The notes under the pieces: generated by a model
What the model was told of the DNA's origin: nothing
Databases searched by the model: none
The model's input: the letters and a program-made list of their open reading frames with translations, nothing else
Program-made: the position numbers and the translations under genes
Assembly (NCBI GenBank): GCA_017626045.1
Contig: JAGAJP010000019.1
Location: forward strand, 1 to 64,000
Length of the DNA stretch: 64,000 bases
Source: Muribaculaceae bacterium
Lineage (GTDB): Bacteria; Bacteroidota; Bacteroidia; Bacteroidales; Muribaculaceae
Reading direction: 5' to 3'
In this document: positions 36,134-44,857 of the stretch, one piece after another
How positions within the stretch are numbered: the stretch's first letter is position 1
Layout of the letters: every line of letters begins with the position of its first letter

Positions 36134-37876
36134 ATGAAATCAGTTTTTAAATATCTTTCTCTCGGCGCGGTCCTCGCGGGCATGGCTTCCTGCACTGACC
36201 TCGACACCGAAATAAACAACCGATACACCGAGCTCCCCGACAACCCCATAGCGGTGGAGGGTGAGTTTAACGGCTGCTATTATTATCTGCACGGATGGTT
36301 TGGACGCGACTTCAACGAGGGTGTCGTAAACCAGGGCGACGAAGTGATGGGATGCTGCTTCGGAGTGGGCAACTACTTCGACGACGGCAGGTATCTCGCC
36401 GCCTCCATCCACTCGCTCGACCTTGACAACTGGCGCACCCGCATCATCGAGGGCTGCCTTCAGGGCGTGAACTATACCAACACGAAAATCCTTGCCTACG
36501 GCGGAGAGGACATGAACGACCCCGTGGTGGCTCCCCTTCGCGCCATACGCGCATACTACACCTTCTGGATGATGGAGCTCTATGGCGACGCCCCCATCAT
36601 GGCTCGTCCCGTGGAGGAAGGAAAGTCAATCGACCGCTCGCCCCGCAAGGAAGTGGCGGAATGGATCGAGAGCGAGCTTCTCGAAATCTTAGGTCAGGAA
36701 GGTGGCCTCAGCAAGGCAAACGACCTCTCGACCTATGGCAAGCCCAACTATTGGATGGCAGCCGCACTCCTCGTGAAGCTTTATCTCAACTGGGGTGTCT
36801 ATACCAACGACATCACCACCGTGACCGGCGATACCCCAAATGAAAAACTCAACGAATGCATCAAATGGTGTAACGTAATCCAGGATTGCGGAATCTTCGA
36901 GGTGGGACAGGGCTACCGCAAGAAGTTCTATCCCGACAACGGAGTCCACATAAAGGACTTCATCTATGCGCTCAATGTGGATCCCCAGACTCAGAAAGAC
37001 GGCACCACTACATGGTATCGCTGGTTTGGTTTCAAGAAAGACGGTCTCTGCCGTCCTTACTGTCTGGGATGGGAGAATCCCAAGTCAGTTGCCGGACAGA
37101 CCGTATTGACAAAAGAGGCTGTTGCGCGTTTCAACCTGCCGGGTGACGAGCGTAACAAGATCATTCTCCAGGGTCCTCAGTATGCATTTGACAAGAATTA
37201 TGAGGTGACAGACCAGCCGGTGTATATCTACACTGTGCCGGGCAATGAGAAGACAAAAGTCGGACAGCTGACATATCATACAGACTTCGACTTCGACGAC
37301 GGCTCGATCTATTCGCTCGGCGACGAGGCGCTTCCGAAGGCAAACAAGGCGAACATAGAGAAGGGCATAGCCCTGCTCAACATCCAGAAGGGTGCCCGCT
37401 GCTTCAAGTATCCTCCGCGTGAGGAAGACTATACGCTCTGGGATCGTCAGCAGGCAAACGACGGCCCGATATTCCGCTATGCCGACATTCTGCTTACCAA
37501 GGCAGAGTGCATAATGCGCGGCGGAACCGACCCCAAGGGTCAGACTGTGGCGGAACTCGTCAACGAGGTGCGTCGCTGCTCCGGTGCTCCCGACGTGACG
37601 GGAGACTTCACGATGAAAGACCTGATGGACGAGCGCTCGCGTGAGTTCATCCTCGAGCCATGGCGCCGCAACGACCTCATCCGCGCCGGAATGTTTGAGG
37701 ATGACTGGGGCGAGAAGAACCGCTACAAGGTTTGGGACAACGAGGAGCATACTCAGTTCCACTGGGTGGAGCGCGAGGGCGTGAAGGATCCCAACCGTCG
37801 CCTGATGCCTATCCATAGAGGTATCCTCGAGACCAACCTCAACTGGAAGCAGAACCCGGGATATGCCGGACTGTGA
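36134..37876 (+). CDS. SusD/RagB-family outer-membrane lipoprotein
   Basis: This 580-residue lipoprotein has lipobox MASC (Cys about residue 20). SusD features include LRAIRAYYTFWMMELYGDAPIM, a middle helical region, ADILLTKAECIMRGGTDP and DERSREFILEPWRRNDLIRAG near the C-terminus. It is longer than the first SusD in this window. The start codon lies 21 bases after susC, so they are translated from one message. A GC-rich hairpin and the gene at 37982 follow, consistent with a three-gene surface complex. Confidence 0.95.
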   Translation: MKSVFKYLSLGAVLAGMASCTDLDTEINNRYTELPDNPIAVEGEFNGCYYYLHGWFGRDFNEGVVNQGDEVMGCCFGVGNYFDDGRYLAASIHSLDLDNWRTRIIEGCLQGVNYTNTKILAYGGEDMNDPVVAPLRAIRAYYTFWMMELYGDAPIMARPVEEGKSIDRSPRKEVAEWIESELLEILGQEGGLSKANDLSTYGKPNYWMAAALLVKLYLNWGVYTNDITTVTGDTPNEKLNECIKWCNVIQDCGIFEVGQGYRKKFYPDNGVHIKDFIYALNVDPQTQKDGTTTWYRWFGFKKDGLCRPYCLGWENPKSVAGQTVLTKEAVARFNLPGDERNKIILQGPQYAFDKNYEVTDQPVYIYTVPGNEKTKVGQLTYHTDFDFDDGSIYSLGDEALPKANKANIEKGIALLNIQKGARCFKYPPREEDYTLWDRQQANDGPIFRYADILLTKAECIMRGGTDPKGQTVAELVNEVRRCSGAPDVTGDFTMKDLMDERSREFILEPWRRNDLIRAGMFEDDWGEKNRYKVWDNEEHTQFHWVEREGVKDPNRRLMPIHRGILETNLNWKQNPGYAGL

Positions 37877-37900
37877 CACTTTTTCAACTATGATATCAAT

Positions 37901-37933
37901 GCGGCGGACGCCGGTTTACGCCGGATCCGCCGC
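37901..37933 (+). other. GC-rich hairpin within the susCD operon
   Basis: GCGGCGGA pairs with TCCGCCGC, and an inner CGCCGG/CCGG pairing extends it. There is no T-run, so it may adjust mRNA stability or partial termination between susD and the next gene. Confidence 0.5.
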
Positions 37934-37981
37934 AAGATATAACTTCAATATCAACATTTATATTCAACCTTAAAAACTATT

Positions 37982-39421
37982 ATGGTAAAATTTAACCTGA
38001 AACGCAGCACACTGCTGCTCGGAGCCTCCGCCATCGTGCTGGCGGCAGGCGCAGCCGAGTCATGGAAAGACGTGACCGGTCAGTATATGCAGAACCCCGC
38101 ATTCCTCCCCAACTGGCAGGGTGCCCTCGCTGCAACCGATTTCGGCGTTGCAGAGGTATGGTGTGGAGCTTTCAATCTCTATCAGGTGCTTCCCGACCTT
38201 CCCGCCGGTGACTACACTCTTACAGCCAACGCATTCTATCGCTGCGGCAACAACGATTTCGCCAAGGCAAACCAGACAGGCAAGCCCGAGCTCAACACTA
38301 CAGTTCTCTATGCAGGCGACAACAAAGTGGTAGTGAAGGGCCTTTTCGAAGGCCGCGAGACCGCTCCCAACAGCCTTGAGGAGGCAAACGCAGCATTTAC
38401 CGCCGGTGAATATGTCAACACCCTTTCGTTCAAGCACGAAGGAGGCGATCTCGTGGTCGGTATCCGCAACACCGGCTGCTACAACGACGAATGGTCTGCT
38501 TTCGACAACTTCAAGCTTGTCGGCCCCAACGGAGAGGTGGCAATCCCCAACGGTGACTTCGCACAGGGTCTTGACGTGAAGGCTGCTTGCTGGGACATGA
38601 ACAACAGCGAGGGAAAGGTAAAGACTCCTGACACCAACAAGCGTGGCGGTGTATATCGCAAGACCAACGCTTCTCCCTACAACTTCGGCCAGCAGGTTGA
38701 ACTTCCCGCGGGCAAGTACCGTTTCTCCGCCCTCACTTTCCTCCGCTACGGCGGTGCCGGCAACTATGACGGCAAGATTATCTCCTGCAAGGGCGAATGG
38801 AAACTTCAGGATGTGGAAAAGTCTCCGAAACAGTGGTATGAAACAAAAGCATACTCTGATACAGACTTCGAAACCAACGCTTATCTTTACGTTTCTTTTG
38901 AGGCTGAGAAGCCCGCAAGCCTTGGCACTTCAATCGAAATGCTGGAGGAGAATGTGAAGTATACCCGTCTCAAGGGCACATGGGAAATCTGCGAGGGCAA
39001 CTATGCCGAGATGCCTGAGAACGAGACTCGCGGAACTGCTGAAGGCACAGAAATAGTTCCCGCATACGAGGTTAAGAATGTAGTGCCCAATTGGGATGAC
39101 TCCGGCTTAGAGCGCGAGTCTGCGGCAGCTTTCGTCAACAATCCTGAGAAGTGGCGTCAGTATGTAGAGTTTGAGGTGACTGAACCCTGCAAGGTATGGG
39201 TTGGTCTCGGTAAGGACGCGAACGCTCCCGCTCAGTACTGGAACCCGTTTGCTGACTTCAAGCTCGAGGTTGTCGGTGAAGGCGGCAGCGTTGAGGGTAT
39301 CGAGGCAGCAACTGACTCCGCTGTTGAATACTACAACCTCCAGGGTGTTCGCGTTGCAAACCCCGAAAACGGCATCTTCATTCGCCGTCAGGGCAGCAAG
39401 GCAACCAAAGTGGTTCGCTAA
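37982..39421 (+). CDS. Secreted protein in the surface glycan-binding position
   Basis: This 479-residue exported protein (signal LLLGASAIVLAAGAAE) has two beta-sandwich modules resembling carbohydrate-binding or discoidin-like folds. Each has a strand such as DLPAGDYTLTANAFYRCG or ELPAGKYRFSALTFLRYGG followed by a YNDEWSAFDNFKLVG-type strand. The C-terminal tail VEYYNLQGVRVANPENGIFI with RRQGSKATKVVR is almost the same as that of the protein at 14567. It lacks a lipobox, unlike typical SusE/F proteins, and the tail suggests another route to the surface. Its place behind susCD points to ligand binding, which is inference. Confidence 0.8.
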   Translation: MVKFNLKRSTLLLGASAIVLAAGAAESWKDVTGQYMQNPAFLPNWQGALAATDFGVAEVWCGAFNLYQVLPDLPAGDYTLTANAFYRCGNNDFAKANQTGKPELNTTVLYAGDNKVVVKGLFEGRETAPNSLEEANAAFTAGEYVNTLSFKHEGGDLVVGIRNTGCYNDEWSAFDNFKLVGPNGEVAIPNGDFAQGLDVKAACWDMNNSEGKVKTPDTNKRGGVYRKTNASPYNFGQQVELPAGKYRFSALTFLRYGGAGNYDGKIISCKGEWKLQDVEKSPKQWYETKAYSDTDFETNAYLYVSFEAEKPASLGTSIEMLEENVKYTRLKGTWEICEGNYAEMPENETRGTAEGTEIVPAYEVKNVVPNWDDSGLERESAAAFVNNPEKWRQYVEFEVTEPCKVWVGLGKDANAPAQYWNPFADFKLEVVGEGGSVEGIEAATDSAVEYYNLQGVRVANPENGIFIRRQGSKATKVVR

Positions 39422-39441
39422 CCCTCATCCCTGAATCATAC

Positions 39442-39474
39442 AAAGGGCTGTACCCATGCCGGGTGCAGCCCTTT
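39442..39474 (+). terminator. Terminator of the second susCD operon
   Basis: AAAGGGCTG pairs with CAGCCCTTT, with inner ACCC/GGGT pairing, 20 bases after the stop codon. The T-run is short. Confidence 0.7.
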
Positions 39475-39551
39475 CCATCTTCTGAATACCCATCAGCGGA
39501 ACCTCCATCAGCTGATTTCTCATCACCCGAACTCCCATCTCCGGCACCGTT
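39475..39551 (+). repeat. Five imperfect 15-base tandem repeats
   Basis: Units follow the pattern CCATCNNCNGAANNC (for example at 39475, 39490 and 39505). In one plus-strand frame they read PSSEY-PSAEP-PSADF-SSPEL-PSPAP, but no start codon or gene context supports translation. Confidence 0.55.
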
Positions 39552-39696
39552 CAAAATCGAATTGCGGCTCTTTTGCAAAGAAGCGAGTATGAATAATGCA
39601 GGTTAACCTGCAGAAGAATAGGGTATTGTCTATGAAGCTTCTGCTCTAACAGTTGTAATTTTTAATTATTCATCATTGTATTACAAAAAATAGTGT

Positions 39697-39704
39697 TATC
39701 TTTG
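39697..39704 (+). promoter_or_regulatory. -7 element of the TPR regulator gene
   Basis: TATCTTTG lies 79 bases before the ATG at 39783. ATTG at 39675-39678 lies 18 bases upstream, a weak -33. Confidence 0.5.
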
Positions 39705-39782
39705 CAATGAGATATGACTTTTTATAATGTGGTGTAAAAATATTAACGAGACATGCCTCATAACTGTAAAAAATACTTATTC

Positions 39783-41540
39783 ATGATTTCATATTCTAAA
39801 ATCCCAATATTTATACTTATTTTAAGTGCCATTGTTATAGTGAGTTGTTCTCATCATAGAAATGCGGATCTTATGCTTGCAGAAAATATAATGGAAGATA
39901 ATCCGGACAGCGCACTTGTGCTCCTTGATAATGTAGACAGCGAAAGTCTAGGTAGCTCGGATTATCCATATTTTGCTCTTCTATATACACAGGCGCGGAT
40001 AAAGACCGGTGAGCCTGTTCTTTCGGATTCGCTTGTGGATGCGGCGTTTGCCGGTCTGAAAGACGTAAAATCCGGAAACTGGTCGATAAGGGCTTATTTT
40101 TATAAAGGAATGGTTTTGTATGATTCCGGACATGAGCGCGAGGCAATGAGGTATTTTTTGAAGTCGTATGAACTTGCAAAAAAATCAAATGACTGGTATT
40201 GGATAGCCAAATCTTCTGAAATGATCAGCGATACGTTTTTCAATGTATATAATTACACGGAAGCGGAAAAATATTCTAAAGAGGCAATAGTAAACTTTGG
40301 GAAATCCGGCAGGATTTCTAACCAAAGATATGCCATCTGCGACCTTGCGACGATATACCTTAACTGCGATATAGAGCGTGCTGTATGCTTGCTTGACAGC
40401 CTTTGGAATGTATGTAATATGGAGCAACCGCGTGATTCGGCTCTTCTTGACTATATAATGTATCCTCGTGCAATAGCGTATGTTAATTCCGAGAAATTAG
40501 AAGATATCTCTGCCGGTCAGTTAGCGATATTGGATAATGATTTCTCAAGAGAAAGTGCAATAGAAAACGTTATCGTGAAGAGCCGAATCTTGAGCCTGCA
40601 AGATTCATTGAAGTCTGTTAAGATTTTGCTTGATGGCGCGGATGCTTATGATCTTGATAAAGGAGAGAGGGCTCATCTAATGTACGCGTCATATATGAAT
40701 GCAAAGAATTCCGGAAATTATGAGCACGCAGTTTCTTTGACTGATTCACTCCTGCAACTTCAGAGCCTTATAGCCGAAAATATACTCAGTGAGTCGATGG
40801 CAGGTGTGCAACGTGATTTTTATTTTGAGGAGGCTGTGATTGAGAAAAACAAATCAAAAGAATTGAAATTGATTCTATATTCGGCAGGAACAATAGCCTT
40901 GTTGGTGATAGCAGCCATTATTCTAATAAACAGACAGCGGTCAAAGCTGCATAGAATGGAACTGGAAGCCAATATAGCGGAGCTAATTCATCTCAAAGAG
41001 AAAAATGATTTAATGGTTAAGGAAAAAGTCATTCTTACTCGTGAAAAAGAGAGCATGACAGCCACTATAGAAGACTTGAGTGGAAAACTAAATGAGAAAT
41101 CGGCTTTGATATTACAAAATTCGAAAGCAATAGAATATTTGTTTAAGGACCGATGGAAAATTTTAAATTCGCTTTTCAATGAATATTTCAATCTTTCCGA
41201 ATCAGACAAACTGAAAACTGTCATATTGAACGATATTGAGAAGGAACTAAAAAATCTTCAGACTAAAAAGAGTATTGCTCATATTGAAGAGATGGTCAAT
41301 AGATATATGGGGGAAATTATGTCTAAGTTAAGAAATGAATGCAAAAAACTCAATGAAGATGACTATACATTTATCTCACTTGTTTATGCTGGTTTTTCTG
41401 TCAGAACGATATGTTTATTGATGAAGATTAAGTATAAATTATTCTATTTAAAGAGGGAGCGGTTGATAAAAAGGATTGCCGCTTCAGATGCTCCCGATAA
41501 GGATTTATTCGTTGAGAAGTTGAAAAATCACTCAGCTTAG
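39783..41540 (+). CDS. Membrane-anchored TPR protein with C-terminal HTH-like domain
   Basis: From the ATG at 39783 the protein has 585 residues. It starts with a lipoprotein-like signal (ILILSAIVIVSCS) and then holds TPR-like helical repeats (ADLMLAENIMEDNPDSALVLLDN, GHEREAMRYFLKSYELAKKS). A single membrane helix follows at about residues 361-382 (ALLVIAAIILINRQ), then a coiled coil with IHLKEKNDLMVKEKVILTREK. A C-terminal domain (YAGFSVRTICLLMKIKYKLF with R.RL.KRI) resembles LuxR-type helix-turn-helix. This is the layout of Bacteroidales one-piece regulators in which an outside sensor part signals through the membrane to a DNA-binding end. An alternative ATG at 39753 adds ten residues. It is AT-rich relative to neighbours. 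A collapsed paralogue is at 28061. Confidence 0.8.
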   Translation: MISYSKIPIFILILSAIVIVSCSHHRNADLMLAENIMEDNPDSALVLLDNVDSESLGSSDYPYFALLYTQARIKTGEPVLSDSLVDAAFAGLKDVKSGNWSIRAYFYKGMVLYDSGHEREAMRYFLKSYELAKKSNDWYWIAKSSEMISDTFFNVYNYTEAEKYSKEAIVNFGKSGRISNQRYAICDLATIYLNCDIERAVCLLDSLWNVCNMEQPRDSALLDYIMYPRAIAYVNSEKLEDISAGQLAILDNDFSRESAIENVIVKSRILSLQDSLKSVKILLDGADAYDLDKGERAHLMYASYMNAKNSGNYEHAVSLTDSLLQLQSLIAENILSESMAGVQRDFYFEEAVIEKNKSKELKLILYSAGTIALLVIAAIILINRQRSKLHRMELEANIAELIHLKEKNDLMVKEKVILTREKESMTATIEDLSGKLNEKSALILQNSKAIEYLFKDRWKILNSLFNEYFNLSESDKLKTVILNDIEKELKNLQTKKSIAHIEEMVNRYMGEIMSKLRNECKKLNEDDYTFISLVYAGFSVRTICLLMKIKYKLFYLKRERLIKRIAASDAPDKDLFVEKLKNHSA

Positions 41541-41581
41541 ACTGTTTTTGAGAGGTCGGAAAGGGCCGATTCATGACCGTT

Positions 41582-41618
41582 GCAAGGGGTGAGGAATTTT
41601 AGATTCCTTGCCCCTTGC
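41582..41618 (+). terminator. Hairpin after the TPR regulator gene
   Basis: A perfect 16-bp stem (GCAAGGGGTGAGGAAT and its partner, with G-U pairs) follows the stop codon by 42 bases. It shares its core with the hairpin at 28375. Confidence 0.7.
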
Positions 41619-41703
41619 TAAGTGCTTTAGATACAAATGTATAAACTGCCATGTGAGGAATTTTAAAGGTCTCAAAATTAGCAAATTTTCAAATAATTAT
41701 GAT

Positions 41704-41711
41704 TATCTTTG
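41704..41711 (+). promoter_or_regulatory. -7 element of the gene at 41733
   Basis: TATCTTTG ends 21 bases before the ATG at 41733, leaving a leader of only about 15 bases. That argues against the upstream in-frame start at 41709, which lies inside the element. Confidence 0.6.
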
Positions 41712-41732
41712 CAAATAAAAAACTTTTGTATT

Positions 41733-42122
41733 ATGAAGCAGATAAAATTCTTTTTGCTGATGATGCTTTTATCATCCCAAAGTTTACTTTTGGCAGAGAA
41801 TCCCACTCCATCCAAGCCAAAGGAAAATTTAATAATCCTACGGCAGGATGGCAAATTTAACCATAAAAGACGTCCGAGATGTCCGAGTCGTCAGGTTGTA
41901 TATTGCTCTTATGACGGAGAGTCAGTTCAATTGAATTTTGCATACTCCGAAGGCTCTATAGATATATATGTGGAAAACGGCGGCAATATTGTCAGTTACA
42001 CTGATGTCTGTTCCGAGGACCTTGAGTTTGTGTGCTACGTAGGTATGATGACCGGATCAATCAATATCAGTGTAGAAACTGATAATGACAATACATATGT
42101 CGGGACTCTTATAGGCGAGTGA
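41733..42122 (+). CDS. Small secreted beta-sandwich protein
   Basis: This 129-residue protein has a clear signal peptide (KFFLLMMLLSSQSLLLA). The mature part ends with a ~70-residue beta-rich domain (VQLNFAYSEGSIDIYVENGG then GSINISVETDNDNTYVGTLIGE), which resembles the small DUF3244-type secreted proteins of Bacteroidales. It lies directly downstream of a TPR/HTH regulator. The same neighbourhood type, regulator followed by a secreted protein, is seen at the collapsed copy near 28 kb, so a functional link is possible. The DUF assignment is tentative. Confidence 0.65.
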   Translation: MKQIKFFLLMMLLSSQSLLLAENPTPSKPKENLIILRQDGKFNHKRRPRCPSRQVVYCSYDGESVQLNFAYSEGSIDIYVENGGNIVSYTDVCSEDLEFVCYVGMMTGSINISVETDNDNTYVGTLIGE

Positions 42123-42412
42123 ACCTGTCAACTTATATCTAAACAGCCTATAAATTAACATGTCTAACCTTAAAACCAACCGCACATGGAAACTCCACCC
42201 TCCTATTATGCCGGCATAGCCGTTGTATGCCAATCTGTCAGAACGCTATTATGCCTGGCAACGGAGTGGATGTGGCAGAATTGCATCCGCATGGCAATCA
42301 TATAATTATAAACATAGAGGTTGCCTAAAGTGTGCGTTTCTTTTATGGGACGCACACAAATAGGGCGAAAAATCTCGTAAAATGTAATTTTTTTAATAAA
42401 ATTACGAAAATA
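42123..42412. other. Intergenic region, no gene seen
   Basis: There are only very short frames. GTGTGCGT pairs with ACGCACAC (42330-42357), a possible weak terminator for the gene at 41733. The remainder is unremarkable. Confidence 0.4.
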
Positions 42413-42444
42413 TTTGTATTTGTGATATAAAAGATGTAAATTTG
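42413..42444 (+). promoter_or_regulatory. Promoter of the leucine-rich-repeat gene
   Basis: TTTG (42413-42416), 20 bases, then TAAATTTG (42437-42444) is a full consensus match, 40 bases before the ATG at 42485. Confidence 0.75.
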
Positions 42445-42484
42445 GCTTTCAGATAGATGTGATTAACCTTAAAAGATAATTATT

Positions 42485-43966
42485 ATGAAACTTAGATTGA
42501 TTGCAGTAATGGCTGTGTTGGCATCCGTTTTTTGCTGTGCCGCGAAGATGTCGAATGCTAATATGCCTGAAGCGTTAAGTGAAATTCCGGGTCTTGATGT
42601 AACGGAGCTTGACAATATCAGATTGATTCCAAGGCCGGAATGCGGGACGCGAGGGTCGAAGGAATCAGAAAAAACGGAATTCGCGCATATCGTCATGTCG
42701 ACTCCCGGTACTCTCGACTCGGAACTCGGAGTCCTTAAGCTGACGATAGACTCTATTTCTATTGAGGGTCCGTTAAACGACGATGATTTCTATACTATAT
42801 GGGAGTCGAGTTTTTATGGCTCTCTTAAGGTGGTCAACCTGGAAAAGGCAGTTTTGCAAGATGGCAAAATACCGGATTACGCATTTTTTCATCTGAACGA
42901 GCAGAAAGTGCCTGACACCCAGTTTGTGACCCTTTACACGATACACTTAAAAAAGATTATTTTGCCTGAGGGACTGACAGAGATAGGAAGATGTGCGTTC
43001 GCGTATGCCATATCTCTCGTGGATATTGATTTGCCGACGACATTACGGACAATTGGCGTTGCAGCTTTCAGTGATTGCATACGCCTGACCACTGAAGCTC
43101 TGGCTTTCAATGAAGGTCTTGAGTTAATTGACACACAGGCGTTTTATCAGTGTTATGATTTAAAAGGGACTCTACGGATTCCGTCTTCAGTTCGAGCTAT
43201 CGGTCAATCAACATTCTACCATTGCCCCATCTCGGAGGTAGAGCTACCGGAGGGAATCGAGGCTATGGGCGGAATGGCATTCGAGGGGTCTAATTTTAAA
43301 AGTATTTATATCCCTGACGGTTGTATGCTGGCGCGGAATGGATATCAGTTCTATGGCAACAGAAGCCTGGAGGATGTTCGACTGCCGGAGACCCTGGAAT
43401 ATCTTCCCGACGGAATTTTTGATCTTTGCAATCTTTTGAGCTCAATTGAATTGCCGGCGGGAATAGAACGGATTGGAGAAGGTGCCTTCTACGAGACAGC
43501 AATTGTAGAGATAACATTGCCCGATAAGGTGCAGTCTATAGGAAATGATGCATTCCGGAGTTGCGTTAAGCTTGAAAAAGTAACTTTGCCTGCCGCACTC
43601 ATGACTATTGGATGCAGTGCATTTGATTATTGTCCCAAACTAAGGGAAATCACATGTATGGCTCCTGTTCCGCCTGAATGCATCAACGAGGATGCTGTTC
43701 TTGATTTTGCTCCGGTGTTCACCGGATTCCCACGGGATATTCCAGTCTATGTGCCGATGGGTTCGGGCAAACTTTACAGCGAAGCACCCGGATGGGATTA
43801 CTTCACTAATTTCATTGAGAAGGAATTCCCCGGTCTTTCTGTTGACGCTGTCTCCGCTTCTGACGAAAATCGGGATCTTCTCTTTGACATAAACGGCCGA
43901 AGAATCAACTCTCCGGAGCCCGGACTCCCATATATCCGCAACGGAAAGGTGCATATAAGGAAGTGA
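42485..43966 (+). CDS. BspA-like leucine-rich-repeat surface protein (LRR_5)
   Basis: This 493-residue exported protein (signal MKLRLIAVMAVLASVFCCAA) has six or more LRR_5 repeats of about 23 residues from about residue 150. Examples are LPEGLTEIGRCAFAYAISLV, LPAGIERIGEGAFYETAIVE and LPDKVQSIGNDAFRSCVKLE, the pattern of Treponema/BspA-like proteins that adhere to host matrix or act at the surface. The C-terminus LLFDINGRRINSPEPGLPYI with RNGKVHIRK is the tail shared by several proteins in this window. It has its own promoter and ends before a hairpin shared with tRNA-Arg. The binding partner is unknown. Confidence 0.88.
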   Translation: MKLRLIAVMAVLASVFCCAAKMSNANMPEALSEIPGLDVTELDNIRLIPRPECGTRGSKESEKTEFAHIVMSTPGTLDSELGVLKLTIDSISIEGPLNDDDFYTIWESSFYGSLKVVNLEKAVLQDGKIPDYAFFHLNEQKVPDTQFVTLYTIHLKKIILPEGLTEIGRCAFAYAISLVDIDLPTTLRTIGVAAFSDCIRLTTEALAFNEGLELIDTQAFYQCYDLKGTLRIPSSVRAIGQSTFYHCPISEVELPEGIEAMGGMAFEGSNFKSIYIPDGCMLARNGYQFYGNRSLEDVRLPETLEYLPDGIFDLCNLLSSIELPAGIERIGEGAFYETAIVEITLPDKVQSIGNDAFRSCVKLEKVTLPAALMTIGCSAFDYCPKLREITCMAPVPPECINEDAVLDFAPVFTGFPRDIPVYVPMGSGKLYSEAPGWDYFTNFIEKEFPGLSVDAVSASDENRDLLFDINGRRINSPEPGLPYIRNGKVHIRK

Positions 43967-43999
43967 AATCAAGGAAGTAAAATCAGGTAAGTGAAAAAT

Positions 44000-44032
44000 C
44001 ACCCCTTGCCGCAATGATAGCGACAAGGGGTG
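44000..44032. terminator. Bidirectional terminator between LRR gene and tRNA-Arg
   Basis: CACCCCTTG-CCGC pairs with GCG-ACAAGGGGTG. On the minus strand it is followed by ATTTTT, which suits the tRNA transcript. Confidence 0.75.
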
Positions 44033-44039
44033 TTCAATG

Positions 44040-44111
44040 TACCTCCGAGGGGAATCGAACCCCTATCTAAAGTTTAGGAAACTTCTATTCTATCCGTTGA
44101 ACTACAGAGGC
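44040..44111 (-). tRNA. tRNA-Arg (anticodon CCT)
   Basis: Read on the minus strand, the 72-base sequence folds as a cloverleaf. It has a 7-bp acceptor (GCCTCTG with CGGAGGT), a D arm with GTTC/GAAT, an anticodon stem GAAGT/ACTTT with loop TTCCTAA (anticodon CCT, codon AGG), and a T arm AGGGG-TTCGATT-CCCCT. CCA is not encoded. TACCTTTG at 44161-44154 with ATTG 20 bases upstream is its likely promoter. Confidence 0.92.
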
Positions 44112-44153
44112 GACTTTATACGTCTGACGCCCTCCGGCGACGTTTTCACGATG

Positions 44154-44185
44154 CAAAGGTAATACAATTTTGCGATTTTTGCAAT
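44154..44185 (-). promoter_or_regulatory. tRNA-Arg promoter
   Basis: On the minus strand ATTG (44185-44182), 20 bases, then TACCTTTG (44161-44154) lies 43 bases upstream of the tRNA 5' end. Confidence 0.6.
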
Positions 44186-44301
44186 TGATTAACCTACAGA
44201 AATACGAAAAAATTTGTTAAACTATAAGACGGTTGTCTCTGACGATGCCGTTTTCGGGTATTTCCCGAGATATTTTTAGAACCTGCCTTAAGTAATTTCT
44301 C

Positions 44302-44799
44302 ATGAAGGAAAAAAAGATAGAAATAACATATTGTTCCGTCGACCCGGCGGAACTGCCTGTCGAAGACCGCGAACTGATCGAGAAGGCCAAATCGATGACC
44401 TACTCCAGTTACGCTCCTTACTCACGCTTTTGCGTGGGCGCCGCGATCCGGATGGCAGACGGCTCCATCGCCTGCGGCTCCAATCAGGAGAACGCCGCCT
44501 TCCCATCATCCCTATGTGCCGAACGAACCGCCTGTTTCCACGCGTCCGCGACGCACCCCGGAATGCCGATGAAAAAAATCGCCATCGCAGCCCGCAACAT
44601 CGGAATCGTTCCCAAGGGTTGCGAGGACTCCGCACCGTTTCAGGCAAAGCCCATCTCTCCCTGCGGCGCATGCCGGCAGGCACTCCTCGAATATGAACAC
44701 CTCCACGGCCCCATTCAGGTCATTCTCTATGGCGACGAGGAGTCATTCATCTTTCCATCCGTCGAGAGCCTGCTCCCTTTCTCCTTCACCAATTTCTGA
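44302..44799 (+). CDS. cdd: Cytidine deaminase
   Basis: This enzyme deaminates cytidine and deoxycytidine in pyrimidine salvage. The 165-residue protein has SYAPYSRFCVGAA near the N-terminus, the zinc and proton-shuttle motif CAER (Cys72, Glu74) and PCGACRQ (Cys121, Cys124), so the zinc would be held by three cysteines as in tetrameric, Gram-positive-type Cdd. It is somewhat longer than the ~135-residue standard because of an N-terminal lead and a loop after position 100. era follows 58 bases downstream on the same strand. Confidence 0.94.
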   Translation: MKEKKIEITYCSVDPAELPVEDRELIEKAKSMTYSSYAPYSRFCVGAAIRMADGSIACGSNQENAAFPSSLCAERTACFHASATHPGMPMKKIAIAARNIGIVPKGCEDSAPFQAKPISPCGACRQALLEYEHLHGPIQVILYGDEESFIFPSVESLLPFSFTNF

Positions 44800-44857
44800 T
44801 TCTTTAACCTTGAAGCCAAACAGCTTCATTTTTGCCGAAAAACACACTTAAACAATT

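Noticed and set aside
39422..39600. Proline-serine-rich protein from the 15-base repeats
   Set aside because: The open frame starts inside the preceding gene, has no start codon or promoter, and spans a terminator hairpin.
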